Assembly: GCA_023313575.1 (NCBI GenBank)
Contig: JAJTTP010000008.1
Coordinates: 496,001-560,000 of the forward strand
Origin: Eutypella sp. D-1
Taxonomy: Eukaryota > Ascomycota > Sordariomycetes > Xylariales > Diatrypaceae
Direction of reading: 5' to 3'
DNA: 64,000 nt
Below, piece after piece: positions 13,954-26,550 of this stretch. The notes under the pieces were generated by a model. It saw nothing but the letters and a program-made list of their open reading frames with translations. It was not told the origin of the DNA and did no database searches. Within the stretch, counting starts at the first letter, position 1; the number at the start of each line of letters is the position of its first letter. Made by a program: the position numbers and the translations under genes.

Positions 13954-16900
13954 AGGTGAGAGCAGGATTGGGCTAATAACCTCACTTATTTTAACTACAT
14001 AAGTACCTCTCAAGTAGGTTGGCGTTAGGTTGCCAGGCCCCTCCCCCACCCTACTTGCCGCCCGAGTGCGGCGTAGGTTGTGGTACAGCTCTAGAATCCT
14101 AGAATCTCAGCGTGCAATGAAGTTTAATAGTATCTCATAGAAATTCACTACCTTGCCTATGTAGGTAGGTAGGTAGATTTAGTTTTGCACTTCATGTAGC
14201 CCGTTGTTCTTCAAAGCCCGCCTTCCTCATTAGCAAACACACCGAGGCCACACTGTGGAGTCGAGGCCTCAGCCAATTCATCCAATTCACGCCTCCCTCT
14301 AGATCTTCGCTTTTTACTCTTAGGATGATATATAATCCTGTAGTGTGGTAGCGTGGGGGCGGAGAAACCACTCGTCTCCCTGCTATAGATGCACGTGAGT
14401 ACTAAGCAACCGTCGACGGAGCGCGGCCGTCTTGTGCCCGTTACCTAGTCCGCGATCATTCCCGATCTCGTATATGGATCCAATGAGCAGCCGCCGTCTC
14501 ATATGTTCCCTTAGACGTAGGGGACGTATTTCGCGAGGGGAAGGGGTTCCCTTCGCGCGTAGGAGGCAGACACCCCACGTGAGGGGTCGATGATGTGCTG
14601 CCTGCATCGCAAGCAGTCCACGACATGCCAGGAACGCACGGCTATGGCACAGGCCGGACGTTAACAGGCTACAATCTTCGTCTCGAGGATTACGTCAGAA
14701 GCTTGCTTCGATGTTCTGAATTGCACCTAGTCGAAGAGGGCAGGGAATGATCGTCCTGCTTTTACCAACAGCAGTTACAGCATACGTATCCCGGGTCCAG
14801 ATCTCTGCCAGTGATGATCTCCTCCGCTACATGACTACCTCACTAGTGCCTTGGGTCTTATCCTAGAGGCGATACAGAATCATAGATAGGATGGGGCCGG
14901 AAATGCTTTGGTTTGAATACCCCCAATCTAGTGTCCACACAGCAGATGGCAGATCCCCCTCACCCATAGGCAGGATACCGGCTCGTCGGGCCATCTCGAT
15001 TACGGCCAGCCTATGAAGGCCTTCAGCCATCAACATTTACCATCCGGTGTGTTCCCACGCGCATGACCGATGATATCTCGAACAAATGGGGCGTCGTTAT
15101 TTCCGAGACAGAGGTCCGGGCGTGGAGGTGGCTTCACACGGAATGTACTGTGATCGAATGTTAAACCCGACGACTTGGTCAACCCCGATATATGAAGTAG
15201 GGTGGATGCTACCCAAGACGGGCTGCCGATCGCGTGAGCGTCACTCAACGCGACCGGCGCTCTGGTGTCAAGAGCGGTGACAACAGAAAGAAAATGAGCC
15301 AAGTACTACACGGCAGGAAAGAAGAACCATCGAGTCATCTACGTAAGTAGTCAGTTAAGCTAACACGAGCGTACGCAACTACTGTACGAGACTCACCGTA
15401 TGTATGCGGCCGCTTTTTGTGATGGCACACAGATATAATCTTGCCCCGGAGAGGCCGTTCCAATGATCGTTCGTCCCGTCGATTGCGCGTTCATGGGCCG
15501 CTACCTGAAGTAACCTACCAAGGTCAGCTGGTCTGGCTTGGCCCCCCTACTACCAATCCTCCAACCTATTTCAACCACATCCATTGGGGGCGGAAAAGAT
15601 CACCAACAACCTAAGGACCTTATGAACAATCATGCGTATACGTATGAGAAATATTGTACTTCGTATCTATGACTGACTTGCTCTTATTGATTTAGTCACT
15701 CACTCCCTACCGCGAGCCTCCTTCCAATCTCCGCAACGCAAGGCAACACAGTGTAGGTGGGCGAACTACCTATAATGTACCTGTTAGGTAAAGACACTGC
15801 CTGACATGGCCTGAATAAAGCTTGATAGCATTTCTGCTCTTCCTCTTCATCCCCTGCCCCCCATCTGTGCAAGTGCGACACTTCCCAACGACGGCGTTTC
15901 TTCGCCGATAGAATGGGCATGAGGGAGGTTGGCGGAGCGGACACACGGACACACGACGCGCCACCTAGGTAATATTGTCGAATCGCGTTGTGGTGTCTTT
16001 GTTCTCTGTATGGTCGTTAAAGCCATACCCAGACTCTCGGTGCTATCGCGGCGCGCCACCCCAGATCCATCCTCAGCTGTTCCCCGGCGACGATTGCCAA
16101 ATTTTTAAAGTTGTCCGTGCGGAGACGCGGGTAGTGGTGATGGTGGCGTCGCGGCTGAACCTGGAGTTCCCCTTATTATTACATAAAACATTTCTAGTTG
16201 TTGAGTAACTCACCTAAGTACCAATTTGTCGCCAAGCTCTCCTTTTTTGATCATCACCGTGTACTATATTCGTACTCGGCAAAAAGAAATCAAGATGGTG
16301 AATTCGGTCACTTGGGTACAATACACCAACAAGGCCTCCGCGGCAGCAGCCTTCTTACAGATATACGATATATGCATGTCTCTAGCATCTCGCTGACATA
16401 TCTAGTAGGAGAAGGTAGGTAACTGACTTGTTAACTAGGCAATGCATGTAAAGAATTGGGGAATGACAAGAGACCAGTGCGTGCATCCACAGTGTCAACA
16501 TACACGGCTGCCGGCTGCGTCTGGCACTACTACCTATGCCATAGCAGATAAATGCGATATCACCTACCGCGCTGCACGAGACCCTTCTTGGCAGCCTTGA
16601 GCACCTCGAAGCTCCCAACTATGCACCGTCGAACGGTCCGTCCATGCGCTCTTCTCAATAACTCTCCCTGTCTCTCTCCCCCATGAGCCGTAGACAGAGA
16701 AGTTAGGACTATGACAGGGGAAAGGACAGCATACCAATGTAAGTAGCCAGTACACAAGTCATTATAATAAACGGACAGAAGTTGTCGCATACGTTAAAGG
16801 CATAGCACGATGCCCCGCCCGAAGACCTCTACGCCTGAAGGTAGTATCTAACTATAGAACCATCGACTTGTACCACTGGAATCCAGGCGACGTAGGCGCG

Positions 16901-17570
16901 GGCGTTTTGAGACCCCTCGAGGCCCTTTAAGGCCCTGAAGCCATGCATCGCATCCACGCCACGCATGTAACGTGAATTCCCTACGTAGCATACGGGAGTA
17001 ACTAACAGCCTCGGAGAAGTAGGCACCTGTTGTATAAGTGTATAACTAATTGTATAACTTTGCATGTAGTGATACCTAGATTGAAAGAGCCAACCAGAAA
17101 ATTCCCTGCCAACCGAACTCCCCTCCCGCCGCATATTGGACTTGGTTATTATGTCCTATCAAAAATAAAAAAAGTTCCACGCATGACCTGAGAGATGGAG
17201 GGTAGGGGAAGTGGTGTCGCATCCAGTTCTTCGGTTTCAAGGAACATAACACTAATACATACTACTTTAAGTACCTGGGTGGCCAGCTGAGCTACCTATT
17301 CAGGTACACCGCGGCGGCCACTAAGGAATAAATACGGAGCGAATAGTTCAAGGCGCCAGTAAAATCCGAACCTTCCTGAGTCCAGGCTATGACCGATCTT
17401 CGGGTCCGGGACTTGTATACGGGGCTCCGTTTCCGTTTCGGAAGGAGGGAGAGATGAAGCAGAGATTAATCCTTGTTGCGTGGTTTATAGGTAAGTATCT
17501 GGCATAGTAAGTAAATATTTACTAAGTAACGCTTTATGCCCCTACCCATCCATAGCTGTCCTGACCCTGG

Positions 17571-17594
17571 ATGCCCTATGCCCTATGCCCTATG
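17571..17594. repeat. CCCTATG tandem repeat
   Basis: Three tandem copies of the 7-base unit CCCTATG (read ATGCCCTATGCCC), then a diverged copy. Simple repeat in the gene-poor region. Confidence 0.7.
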
Positions 17595-17970
17595 TGCTAT
17601 ACCTTACTTACGCCCTACGCATGCGCGGCACTTGGCAAATAGACAGGAAGTTCTAGACATGCATATGTTATCGACCATGAGATGATCTACCTACACATGC
17701 AGTAGTAACAGGGTATAACTGCATAGGTTAGTATCTAATTATACACAGATAGACAGGACATTCTATTATTGCAAAAGGGCACTTTTTAAGCGACTAAGTG
17801 CTTAAGGTAGGTATCATTAACTAAAGGGCTGCCGCCCCTTACAAATCGAGTATAGCGACGCAGACGATATCAACGCAAAGACATACGCGGACTTTCCCGA
17901 TATTTTTATCCTCAATTACCATAATTAGCCCCCTAATGGGTCATACTATTATAGGCATCGCCATCGCCAA

Positions 17971-17995
17971 GTGGACCAGTGGACCAATGGACCAC
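17971..17995. repeat. GTGGACCA short tandem repeat
   Basis: Three near-identical GTGGACCA / ATGGACCA units in tandem. No function visible. Confidence 0.6.
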
Positions 17996-20900
17996 TTTGT
18001 AGTAATTGTTGCTATCCATCACCTTCTTAGGTGCTGACTGAGGCCTGGCAGAGGACCTGGCGGAGGGGCGCCCACGTGCTTTGCCCTACCATCCCTTGTC
18101 CTCTCCACCCCCCCCTTTTTGTTCAACACACTGAAACTTTGGCCCCTACCCCCCCGGCCTTTAGAATTGTAACATCGTCGATATTTCCGACCTTGCCACT
18201 CACCTGAATGGGTGAAACTACCACATAGCCCCATTGTTGGCCCGCGTTGCCTTGGTCGCTTTGGCCTGGGTCTCCCGGCTCGACAGAAAGTGATACGGCG
18301 CGATGGATTATACGGCCGCCGCATGTCCGACGTATAACACGGCCACATAATGGTCTGCCTACCTATGGTATGGAGAACTGGAGTATAGGCGTCGCGGCTC
18401 TCAGGTTCTCTCCTGAGGACTTGGAACTGACGGGACTGACTAGCACAAGGGTCAACATAAAATGCAAAAGTACAATGCATACTGGCTGAGTACATGTTCC
18501 ATGCATGGATGTAAATTCTACCTGGAATGAATAGGGGTAGCACATGGCAATTGACGTCCTTGCGGGTTGGAGCTCGCCCTTCCAACTCCAACTTCCTGGC
18601 CTCCCCTGCCCCCTGGTTCCCCGCCCACCTTCTCGCCCTTTTTCTCTTCCCGCCACACGGAACCGACAGGGCCTTATTTTAAGGACATTACCGCCAGATG
18701 CCAAAAGGTGACGTGTAGCGAAGCAGGCTCATCGGACCCAGTTCTTACTGGGCAGGCAAGAAAGAAAAAGGGAAAAAGAAAGTAGAGCCCTGAACTTGGC
18801 ACACCAAGATGAGGACAGGCAGGCACATCGTCATCTTACTGCGAAAATACCATAAAATACCATGTACATAGTGACATCGGCTGGTATATACGCGTGTCTG
18901 TACGCATGTGTATACGCACGATACTTCTCAAGTAGCTATCTACAAATGCATCGGTGGCCGTTCGTAGAATTCGATCGCAAGGCTACCAGCTAGTTACGCC
19001 TATGCATGCGATGTGGACTAGTCTTTCTATACGGGGAAGGTCCGCCTCAGAAGGAGTAGACGAACGCAGCGAAAAGTCGGGATCTTCGGTGAATATGAAT
19101 TAGCAGTCTTGGCCTTCTAGCCATCTAGACCTCTGTGTACTCCGTATGCGTGATGTGGGTGTGTGTGCGTGGTTTTATTTTACTTTGCTCCTCGTCGTTC
19201 GAGAACTTTTCGGTGCTGGATGATCTCCATGCGGCCGTGACGCCTCTCTGTTGCTATTTCGAAACACGTCCACGTATACTGCTGGTCTCGGGGTTGGGAA
19301 AAGCCTGCTTGGGGTCCTAGCAGGCGGTACGGTACTCTTAACGCCACTGCATTGACGCGCGCCGAAATAGATTTCTAGAAAGGACCACCAGGGGGTAATC
19401 GAGTCAGGAAGTCACATATTGTGCCATGGCCATAGCGCAGCATTTACTTCTCCATGCATCGTTGATTCGTAGATTATAGGATACTTTTGTTTCGTGACAT
19501 ATGGACGCCATGCGAAGCAGCCCTGCAGGCTTGTTTCACCCCCAGAATCTCGGGTCTGCATCTATTCCGTCCGGCTACTACATACCGCCGTCTTCTATAT
19601 TCTTCTTATTCTTAGCTGCCATGTGTGAAAGGTTACGTGAGAACTCTATCTTTCGTGGAAGCCGCCACGTCTAGTGACATGGTCCAAATGGCAGGTAGGC
19701 CGGTTGTGGGTGGGCGGCCCGGGGGGGCTGTTGACACTTGGGCATGTATATTGATATGTGTAAGCAGGCAGGAGCTGATAGGGCGAATGAAAAGGCGGCT
19801 ATATGCGCCTATGTGTGTCTGTTTTCCTCTCCATGATTCACTTTGCCGACGCCACGAGCTGACTAGGGAAACGCCTCTCCTTAGTTGTTCTACTATACTT
19901 AGTATACTTGATAATGACAGCTCCATTGTCAGGCATCGAGCGGGGGCGCCTCACTCCTCGCCGGAGGTGGTTATTTTAGCCCAAGGAGGCAATGCCGCAC
20001 AAAAACGGAGTCTGAATGAGAGTGCGATTGTCTTGGGGCTTGAGACTATCGCCCAAGGGCTATGATGGCCATCTAAAATCGTTGTAAAATAGGCCTCGTC
20101 GTCGCAACCGCGCCCACTGGTGCTCAACCTCATCCACCTGATGATCCTCACAGGAGCACATTACGACGTGACATGACGATGGAAGGGGAGCAGGCTAGAA
20201 ATCCTCAGCCTATAAACGCCTCGCAGAGAAAGACGATGCACTAGAAATTTAGTGGAAGCCACCCGTCACCGAAGAGTAGAACATACATACTCAGCTGATG
20301 GATATGGCTGTCCGATAATAGCCACGGCGCCTGTTTCGCGGTCCCCGATCACAGGCTGGTTCGGGGACTGTTCGCCGAGTCTGAGACAGCACTGCTTTCC
20401 CCTAAATTCCCTAGGGGAAGGAGAGCTATGCCTTGTGATGTTTCTAGCGGACCAACGACCTTGGAACCAGTAAGTACCCTAGGTTATCAACGGGGAAGCC
20501 CCGCGACACTGAATTACGTAGCGCACCGTATCATATACGCGATACATGATGGGAGGAGTGACGCAGAAGGGGGCTAAGGGTATGCTCGGGTACGGCGCCC
20601 ACATCTATGTAGGGGGACAATTCAATGGGAAACTCCCGATGCCCTCGGTGAGGGGGCTTGGCTGACTTTAGTATGTATCCACGATGACTGACGGCGAGAT
20701 CATATGTACCTCCGAGTGAATAGGTTATCACCACCCTTTACAGGAGGAAGGTGGCTCATAGATATACGATACGCCTTGCGACGACGGACCGATTCCTGGG
20801 GATCGCGCCACCTCCGAGTCCACAATTTGCGTCTTGCGATATCTATCCACCTCATCGTGCTTGATGTGGCGCGGGCGCAGACAATTCCGGGAACGCGGAC

Positions 20901-21367
20901 CGGCGATAGAAATGCTCAAAAGGATTCAACAAATACACATGTCCTGGGCGTTGTTCTACTCATACGATAGAATGTACATAATCGTTCAGAGGTGACTAAA
21001 CCTAGACGTGTATGAAATAGTCGATCTGTAGACGGCCGGCAGCAAGGTAAGTTATTGTCTGGAATGATGTGCTCAAACTGGCTATCCTCACCTAGTTGCT
21101 CAAATATGTATCTCGTTATACGAACATTCCATGTTGCAATTCGTCAAGTTAGACGGTACATAGATGTCAGGTTAGTTCAAAAGAGCCATCACTTATATTG
21201 GTAGATACTGCTCAGAGTCAAAACCACAAGCGAAGGTCAACATTATGCAGTTCAAGTAGCTTAAATAGCATGACTTATATCAGAGCCAGGTGGCATTGAG
21301 GTATCAGTAAAGTGAGACTCATATGTACATCTCACGATGGGTATTTACATGTAGCCCAATAACATCA

Positions 21368-24044
21368 TCACGCGAGAGTGAAGCTATTGCTCACGCCCTC
21401 GAACGCCGTAATCTTTCCTCCGATAAGCGCCTTTGAATCACCGTAGTATCGGAGCCTATAGGTCCCGGGTTCGGCATCCTGCTCTGTCTCCCAGCTGATG
21501 GTAACCTCACTAAAGCCGGCGATAGTGCTGGTCCGCTTCCACGTGTATACGAGAAACCAGTCGGTATCATCGCGCACCCGCGTCCACTCACCGTCATCGC
21601 CACCTTCTTTCTTCTCAACGGCCGCGAATGTGCCTTCGAGCCGGAGATTGTTTCGCGGGTTCGCGCCGACAAAGGTCGCGTTGACGACAGCACCGCGGGC
21701 GTACGACGCCTGCGGCTGCTTCGTGCAGTCGCCAAATGACTTGCCCGCTGGTGTGCCGTCTAGCACCACCTCCGTGATGAAATCAAGGCTATCATTGCTG
21801 TAATCTGGCGGGTTAGGGCCGGGCGGCGGTGCATCGCTCGCGTCCGGAGCCAGGTACTTGATGTTGCCCACAGTCAGGTTGATGTACGCCGGCAGCTCCC
21901 ACTGTCCGTAGAGGGTGCTAGCCCCTTCATATCTCTGAATCCCGTACTGCAACTCATAGGGTTAGCTATTTCTCATCCTAGTGGGTCGGGGGATGTTCCG
22001 GGGACTCCGAGTCATGATTTAGGAGCGGGAGCTTGTGTGAACAAAGGAGTGTGCTCCCGAACTATGGGTAGACGAGGCTAAAAAGGATGTGACGAACTTC
22101 TTCCGGTGTAGTGACGTAGTGCGCGTAAGTGTTGGCTGGCCCGCCAAGGACGACGGCTGGCTCGACATTGTCCGGCACGATATCAGAGGCAGCGGCCTTG
22201 ACGGCAGCACGCCACCGACGACCTGCCATTGTAGAGGCTTCGCTGGGACTGACGATGATTACCAGTTGGCCAACACGTAGTAACTGCACGTTTATGATGT
22301 TGGGACTCCAGTCGTACGGGACAGTCTGCTCGCCTACATCGAGGAGGACAGGTTTCGGTTCCTGGCACTTCTTCTGCTCGGCCGTTGGAATGCGCAGCAG
22401 GCTCTTTATAACAGCCCACACGGGGCTGGCGTCCGGCTCACCGGAATCCCCCTGCGTAAAGTCGAAAGCACCGGGGCCATCCGTCGTGCCGGCTGCGAAG
22501 GAATAGCCTAGAGCGGCAGGGCAAGTCTGCACCTCGGTTCCATCCTCCAACTGGAACTTCCAAAACGACATGTCATGGTGGAAATGGAATGACTTCACGG
22601 TAGAGCCAACGATCGGGGTACTAGATGAATCAAAAGAGTCCTGCGCAAAATGTTAGTAAAATGAGCATGAGACAGTGGATAAAGTCTAAGGTCCCATACG
22701 TATGCAGATCTTGCCCCTTCGTATTGACGTTTGCCATTTTCATAGCAACTTGTAATCCCGAGATCAAGCTTTTCGAAGGCAGACCCACGTCCGTGGCAGG
22801 ACTGGGATTTTCCGTCTGCGCAGGTACTGTTCTCTAAGCTGCACATGTCGCCTGATCCGTCATCACACCTTGAGTCTAGTCAGTACCCCTAACACCCGGG
22901 ATGTGGAGTGGCTATTCCCTCTTACCAAGCCCCGAGCACGTTGGGGGTCGTGTCTCCAACGTTCGCCTGAGAAAACCCGGCGACGAATCCATCAGCCGCG
23001 GAGTCCTCGCCTTCCATCGCCTTTTCGAACATGAGTGCAGCGACGCCCTTGTTATCACCAGCAACATGGGTACTGTTTTGATAGATCGATGTTCCGTGGA
23101 CGGGAAACCAAGTCAGTATCCCTACGTTCTTTCCATCAGATTCCCGCTGGAATCGAAGGACGGTCATTTCCTTGTCGACTTCATCGGCATATTGCGCTCG
23201 TTCGGAAGCCGGGTTGGCAAGATAGGCGTATAAGCTACGACTTAGGTTCGCATCGGAAACGGTAACCGTACCTATCTATGTTAGACTATAACTTGGCTTA
23301 CGTTTATGGACGCCTAAATGTACCAAAATCAAGGTAACCCTACGGAAACTTTCGTTAGTCTACGAACCTTCCATGGAGTAAGACTGTATATCGGTAGTTT
23401 ACCTCTTGAAGTGACTCGTGTGCCCTCTTGATGGATAACACGGCGCCATCAACTATGGCCTGATAGCTCTGCTTGTCAAAACCTAAGCTGGTGATCTGAG
23501 GGAGTAGGTAATTGAACCAGGCGCCGGGGCCAGCATGGCTGTGTGTACCGGTGACAGCCACGTTACCTTGACCGTACACAGAGTACTCTTCACCTAGCGC
23601 CGCTAGCCCTTTCAAGATGCCATATCGCAAAGCTGTGTCGCCGGATGCCGTGTCTATTACCAGATACACGAAGCGATCTGCGGGATTGTCGACATCTCCA
23701 ACGATGAACGCCCGCGAATGTATCCTTTGCCGAAGCCCCGTACCCGTCTGGGCTGGATCTGCATAGCCCGCGAAGTTAATCTCGACTACCGGTCCCGTAA
23801 TATCGGCCTTCCCAACCCCGATAAGGTATTTGTCGCCGGTTGGCGCTTGACGAGCCTCTGTCTTGAAAGCCGGTTCATGTCGCGCGGCGCTCTTGGGATT
23901 GAACGCCTCACGTGGGTTTCGAATCGCAAAATTCGGCGCGAGTAGCACACCTAGCACGAGGAAGGACGAGAGTATGAATAGAGAGAGGAACACAGAGCGC
24001 CGAAGTTCTCGAGGGCGGCCCGAAGGCGTTGGGGACCTCGCCAT
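21368..24044 (-). CDS. Neutral ceramidase
   Basis: Hydrolyses ceramide to sphingosine and fatty acid; family members are membrane-bound or secreted. I infer six exons (minus strand): 24044-23403, 23339-23324 (only 16 nt), 23271-22926, 22868-22700, 22640-22098 and 21946-21368. The phases agree and give about 764 residues, the usual family size. The N-terminus is basic, then has one hydrophobic segment (about residues 18-40) that could be a signal anchor. The sequence shows GVGKADITGPV and GYADPAQTGTGLRQR, the GTHSHAGPGAW metal-site motif, GDNKGVAA, and NVGDTTPNVLGAWC around the active site. In characterised neutral ceramidases that last motif has a catalytic Ser (GDxSPN); here the codon at 22946-22948 reads Thr (about residue 328). 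The C-terminal half continues with ALGYSFAAGTTDGPGAFDFTQGD and ends in the family's beta-rich domain. Family assignment is secure; activity is uncertain because of the Thr. Confidence 0.93.
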
Positions 24045-26550
24045 TTTAAGAGCTCAAGTGTCAGTTTAGAGGCGCACGGTATATTTTCATCGCGGTTTCA
24101 TGAATATTAACTGTCGACTCGAGGCTTAGATCTGCGAACCTTGGAGGAATCACCGAGTGCCAATTTTGCGACTTCACCGAGGGCCAGAGACGTTTTATTA
24201 GAGGTCCTACGCAGCGATTTTTCGGCCAAGCACCTCCCTGCCGTTGCCGGCCTAGCCATGGCAGAACCTTCTTATAAAACAGGCTTATCTCAATGGAAGA
24301 GGAACCATCCGCTCCAAATAAGCTTCCGGTTTAAGCTTGACATCCTGATCTAGGCCTGCGCCCTGGAAGATCAAGGCCACTAGAAAGGTCGAGAGCCAGG
24401 ATTGCTGCACAAAGCGGGGGAAGGTCACCATTCGGATACTTTTCCACAGCGGTTATGTAGCATCGGGGTAAGGATGGCATCCCGGTTTCTATAGCATCAT
24501 GTGCCTCTTATGTGGCTGCTAGAGCCTAGAGACGTGCTGATAGCTACCAAAGTAGTGATACCTCCGATCTTGGATAGTAGCATACCTGAATGACCTTATC
24601 ACGAGGGGTTTGAAAGTATATCGTGAATTAGTTCAATAACACCCAACCTCATATGACAGTCACTCCGATACCTGGTGCTGGGTCCTAATCTAGGATTTCA
24701 GCTCACACATATTGTTTTCGTTGGGTGATTTTATTACCCCTTACTCCTGTGGCTTGGGGTGAGTATCCATACTGACCGACTTGATTGGTCTTTTTGTCCT
24801 TTCGGAAGGTCGCATCCATGGATATTTGGGGTGTCCTGGATTGCCTGGGTGCCTGAGGGGTAAGGGGATATTCAGATAAAGTGCTGATCTTACTTCAATT
24901 AGGAAGCCAAGAGATGCTCGCGAGCATCAATAGGCCTATCAGGTGAGTTCCAACTGCTACATCAGGATATAAATTACGTCACATACCTAGGTAGCAATCG
25001 CTCGCTCCTCCTCATGCACAAGATATTCCGTGATGCGTGCTTGTGACTAAGACATATGCTTGTCTAGCTACCCCAGTCGCATATATTCTAGCCTTCGGCA
25101 TACGTTACTCCGATGTAGCAGACGTGTTAGGCCTCACGACAATACTACGCTGATGGATAGCTATTAAAGCAAACAAGTTTAGTGGTGTATCCGTGACAAG
25201 ATAACGCCCGTTTCGTACTGGTGCGCAAAAAAAGAGCAAGGTGCCATAACTGCGGTGGCTATAGTAGCTCCGATAACTGCTTGTCGCGGCGTATTGCAAC
25301 TTATCGCAGCCTATCGCCAAGTACAAAATGGCTTAGCGATCCCACTGATTATGTGACCTTTAAGAAGGTCAAAGTGCCGACCAAGTCTATCAGGGTCCTT
25401 ATGGAATGGGCCGTTTGTAACATGCGGGAAGGGTAGGGAAAGCGGCGTTCTTCCCAAGCACCTTTTCTCTCCGCACCGCTCCGGCCGCCTGACCAGGGGT
25501 ATGGAGACTTCATCGATAGCGATACGAAGTTTGAGGGCCTAGGCACTGCGCGCCACCAACAAGTCAACTCGCTGGCATTGAATCTCATTATGATCATCTG
25601 AGTCGTAGCCGCCAGACTGACCGCCCACCACGAAAGGCCCGTCAGGAAGCTCTCGTTTATAGGACTAAGACGCTGCTGCTTCTCTGCGCATCCAGGGGCG
25701 TCGTGCGCTTGCTCATCGTGCCCCTCACTGTCTGTCAGCTGAAAACGAAAGCCGACGAGGCACCCACCGACGACTGGTCAAATATAGTGTCTGGCATAGA
25801 CCAGCGCCCCACTTTAACCGGCCACGGTTTGTCTGGTCATGGTTCTACGACAACGAGGGCCGTTATAAGTAGTTGTATAATGGTCTTATGGACAGGAGTG
25901 GTGTCGATGGAAGCGCTCCGGCGACAACAGGGCCAATCGCGCTAGATAGCCCCGCTTCTCGCGGTGGGGAGCGCGTGGCGTGTGGTACTCGATCGCAGAC
26001 GCCATGGTGGCCGCTATAATCGCCTTTGCGTATAGAGTTTAACTTCAACCCAGGCCTGAAAGCACCGCCAGCATATCCACGATTACGGTGCAAGTCATCT
26101 ACACGCCCTTTCCTTTGTGGCCACGGAATGACTACGACGATGTCTTAGCTCTACCATTCAAAAGGGCGTAGCAGTACGATTAGGCCGTTATAATACATAT
26201 ATCTCGACAAACAATATAAGTACCTTGGTAGTCACAACCCAGCTTAGTTAGTAAGCTCACTGACTGCGACAAGCCACACGAAAGGACTACCAGGGTTGGC
26301 TTGGCTCGTACCTGACTTTAACAACTCCAAACTGGACATCCTCTTCCGCTCTCACCCAATCTGCTGCGACTGCGCCGCTGCCGCTGCCGCGCCAATACGA
26401 CGTCGTTTTTAAGGCTTGATATATGGGGCAAGACGATAGCGGGGTAACCTCAACCTTGAATCTTGATGTTGCGTAATAATGTTGCCGCTGAGTTGCTGGA
26501 ACTCTTCCCAACTTTGACCTCAACAACTTTAACGTCGATACTAGATCAAG
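24045..26550. other. Intergenic region, no supported gene
   Basis: This is the upstream region of the ceramidase gene (minus) and of the hydrolase gene (plus), so it probably holds both promoters. It contains one ACATACCTAGGTA palindrome near 24983. No recognisable coding sequence or RNA gene was seen. Confidence 0.5.

Larger units (their letters stand above)
1..21367. other. Gene-poor region with no supported gene
   Basis: I find no protein I can recognise here on either strand. Open frames are short (the longest are 190 and 146 codons), lack recognisable motifs, and cannot be chained through good splice sites. The base composition is mixed rather than extremely AT-rich, so it does not look like heavily RIP-mutated transposon DNA. 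What it does contain is simple-sequence repeats and many copies of TAGGTA/TACCTA words, often as palindromes. It could be intergenic or subtelomeric DNA, decayed repeats, or host to long non-coding RNAs. The sequence alone does not decide. Confidence 0.55.

Noticed and set aside
18019..18591. 190-codon open frame on the minus strand
   Set aside because: No recognisable motif or domain, Arg/Pro/Gly-rich low-order sequence, and no supporting exons. Plausible by chance in a 21-kb desert.
19625..20065. 146-codon open frame on the plus strand
   Set aside because: Composition looks random, no family resemblance, and an overlapping minus-strand frame is equally open.
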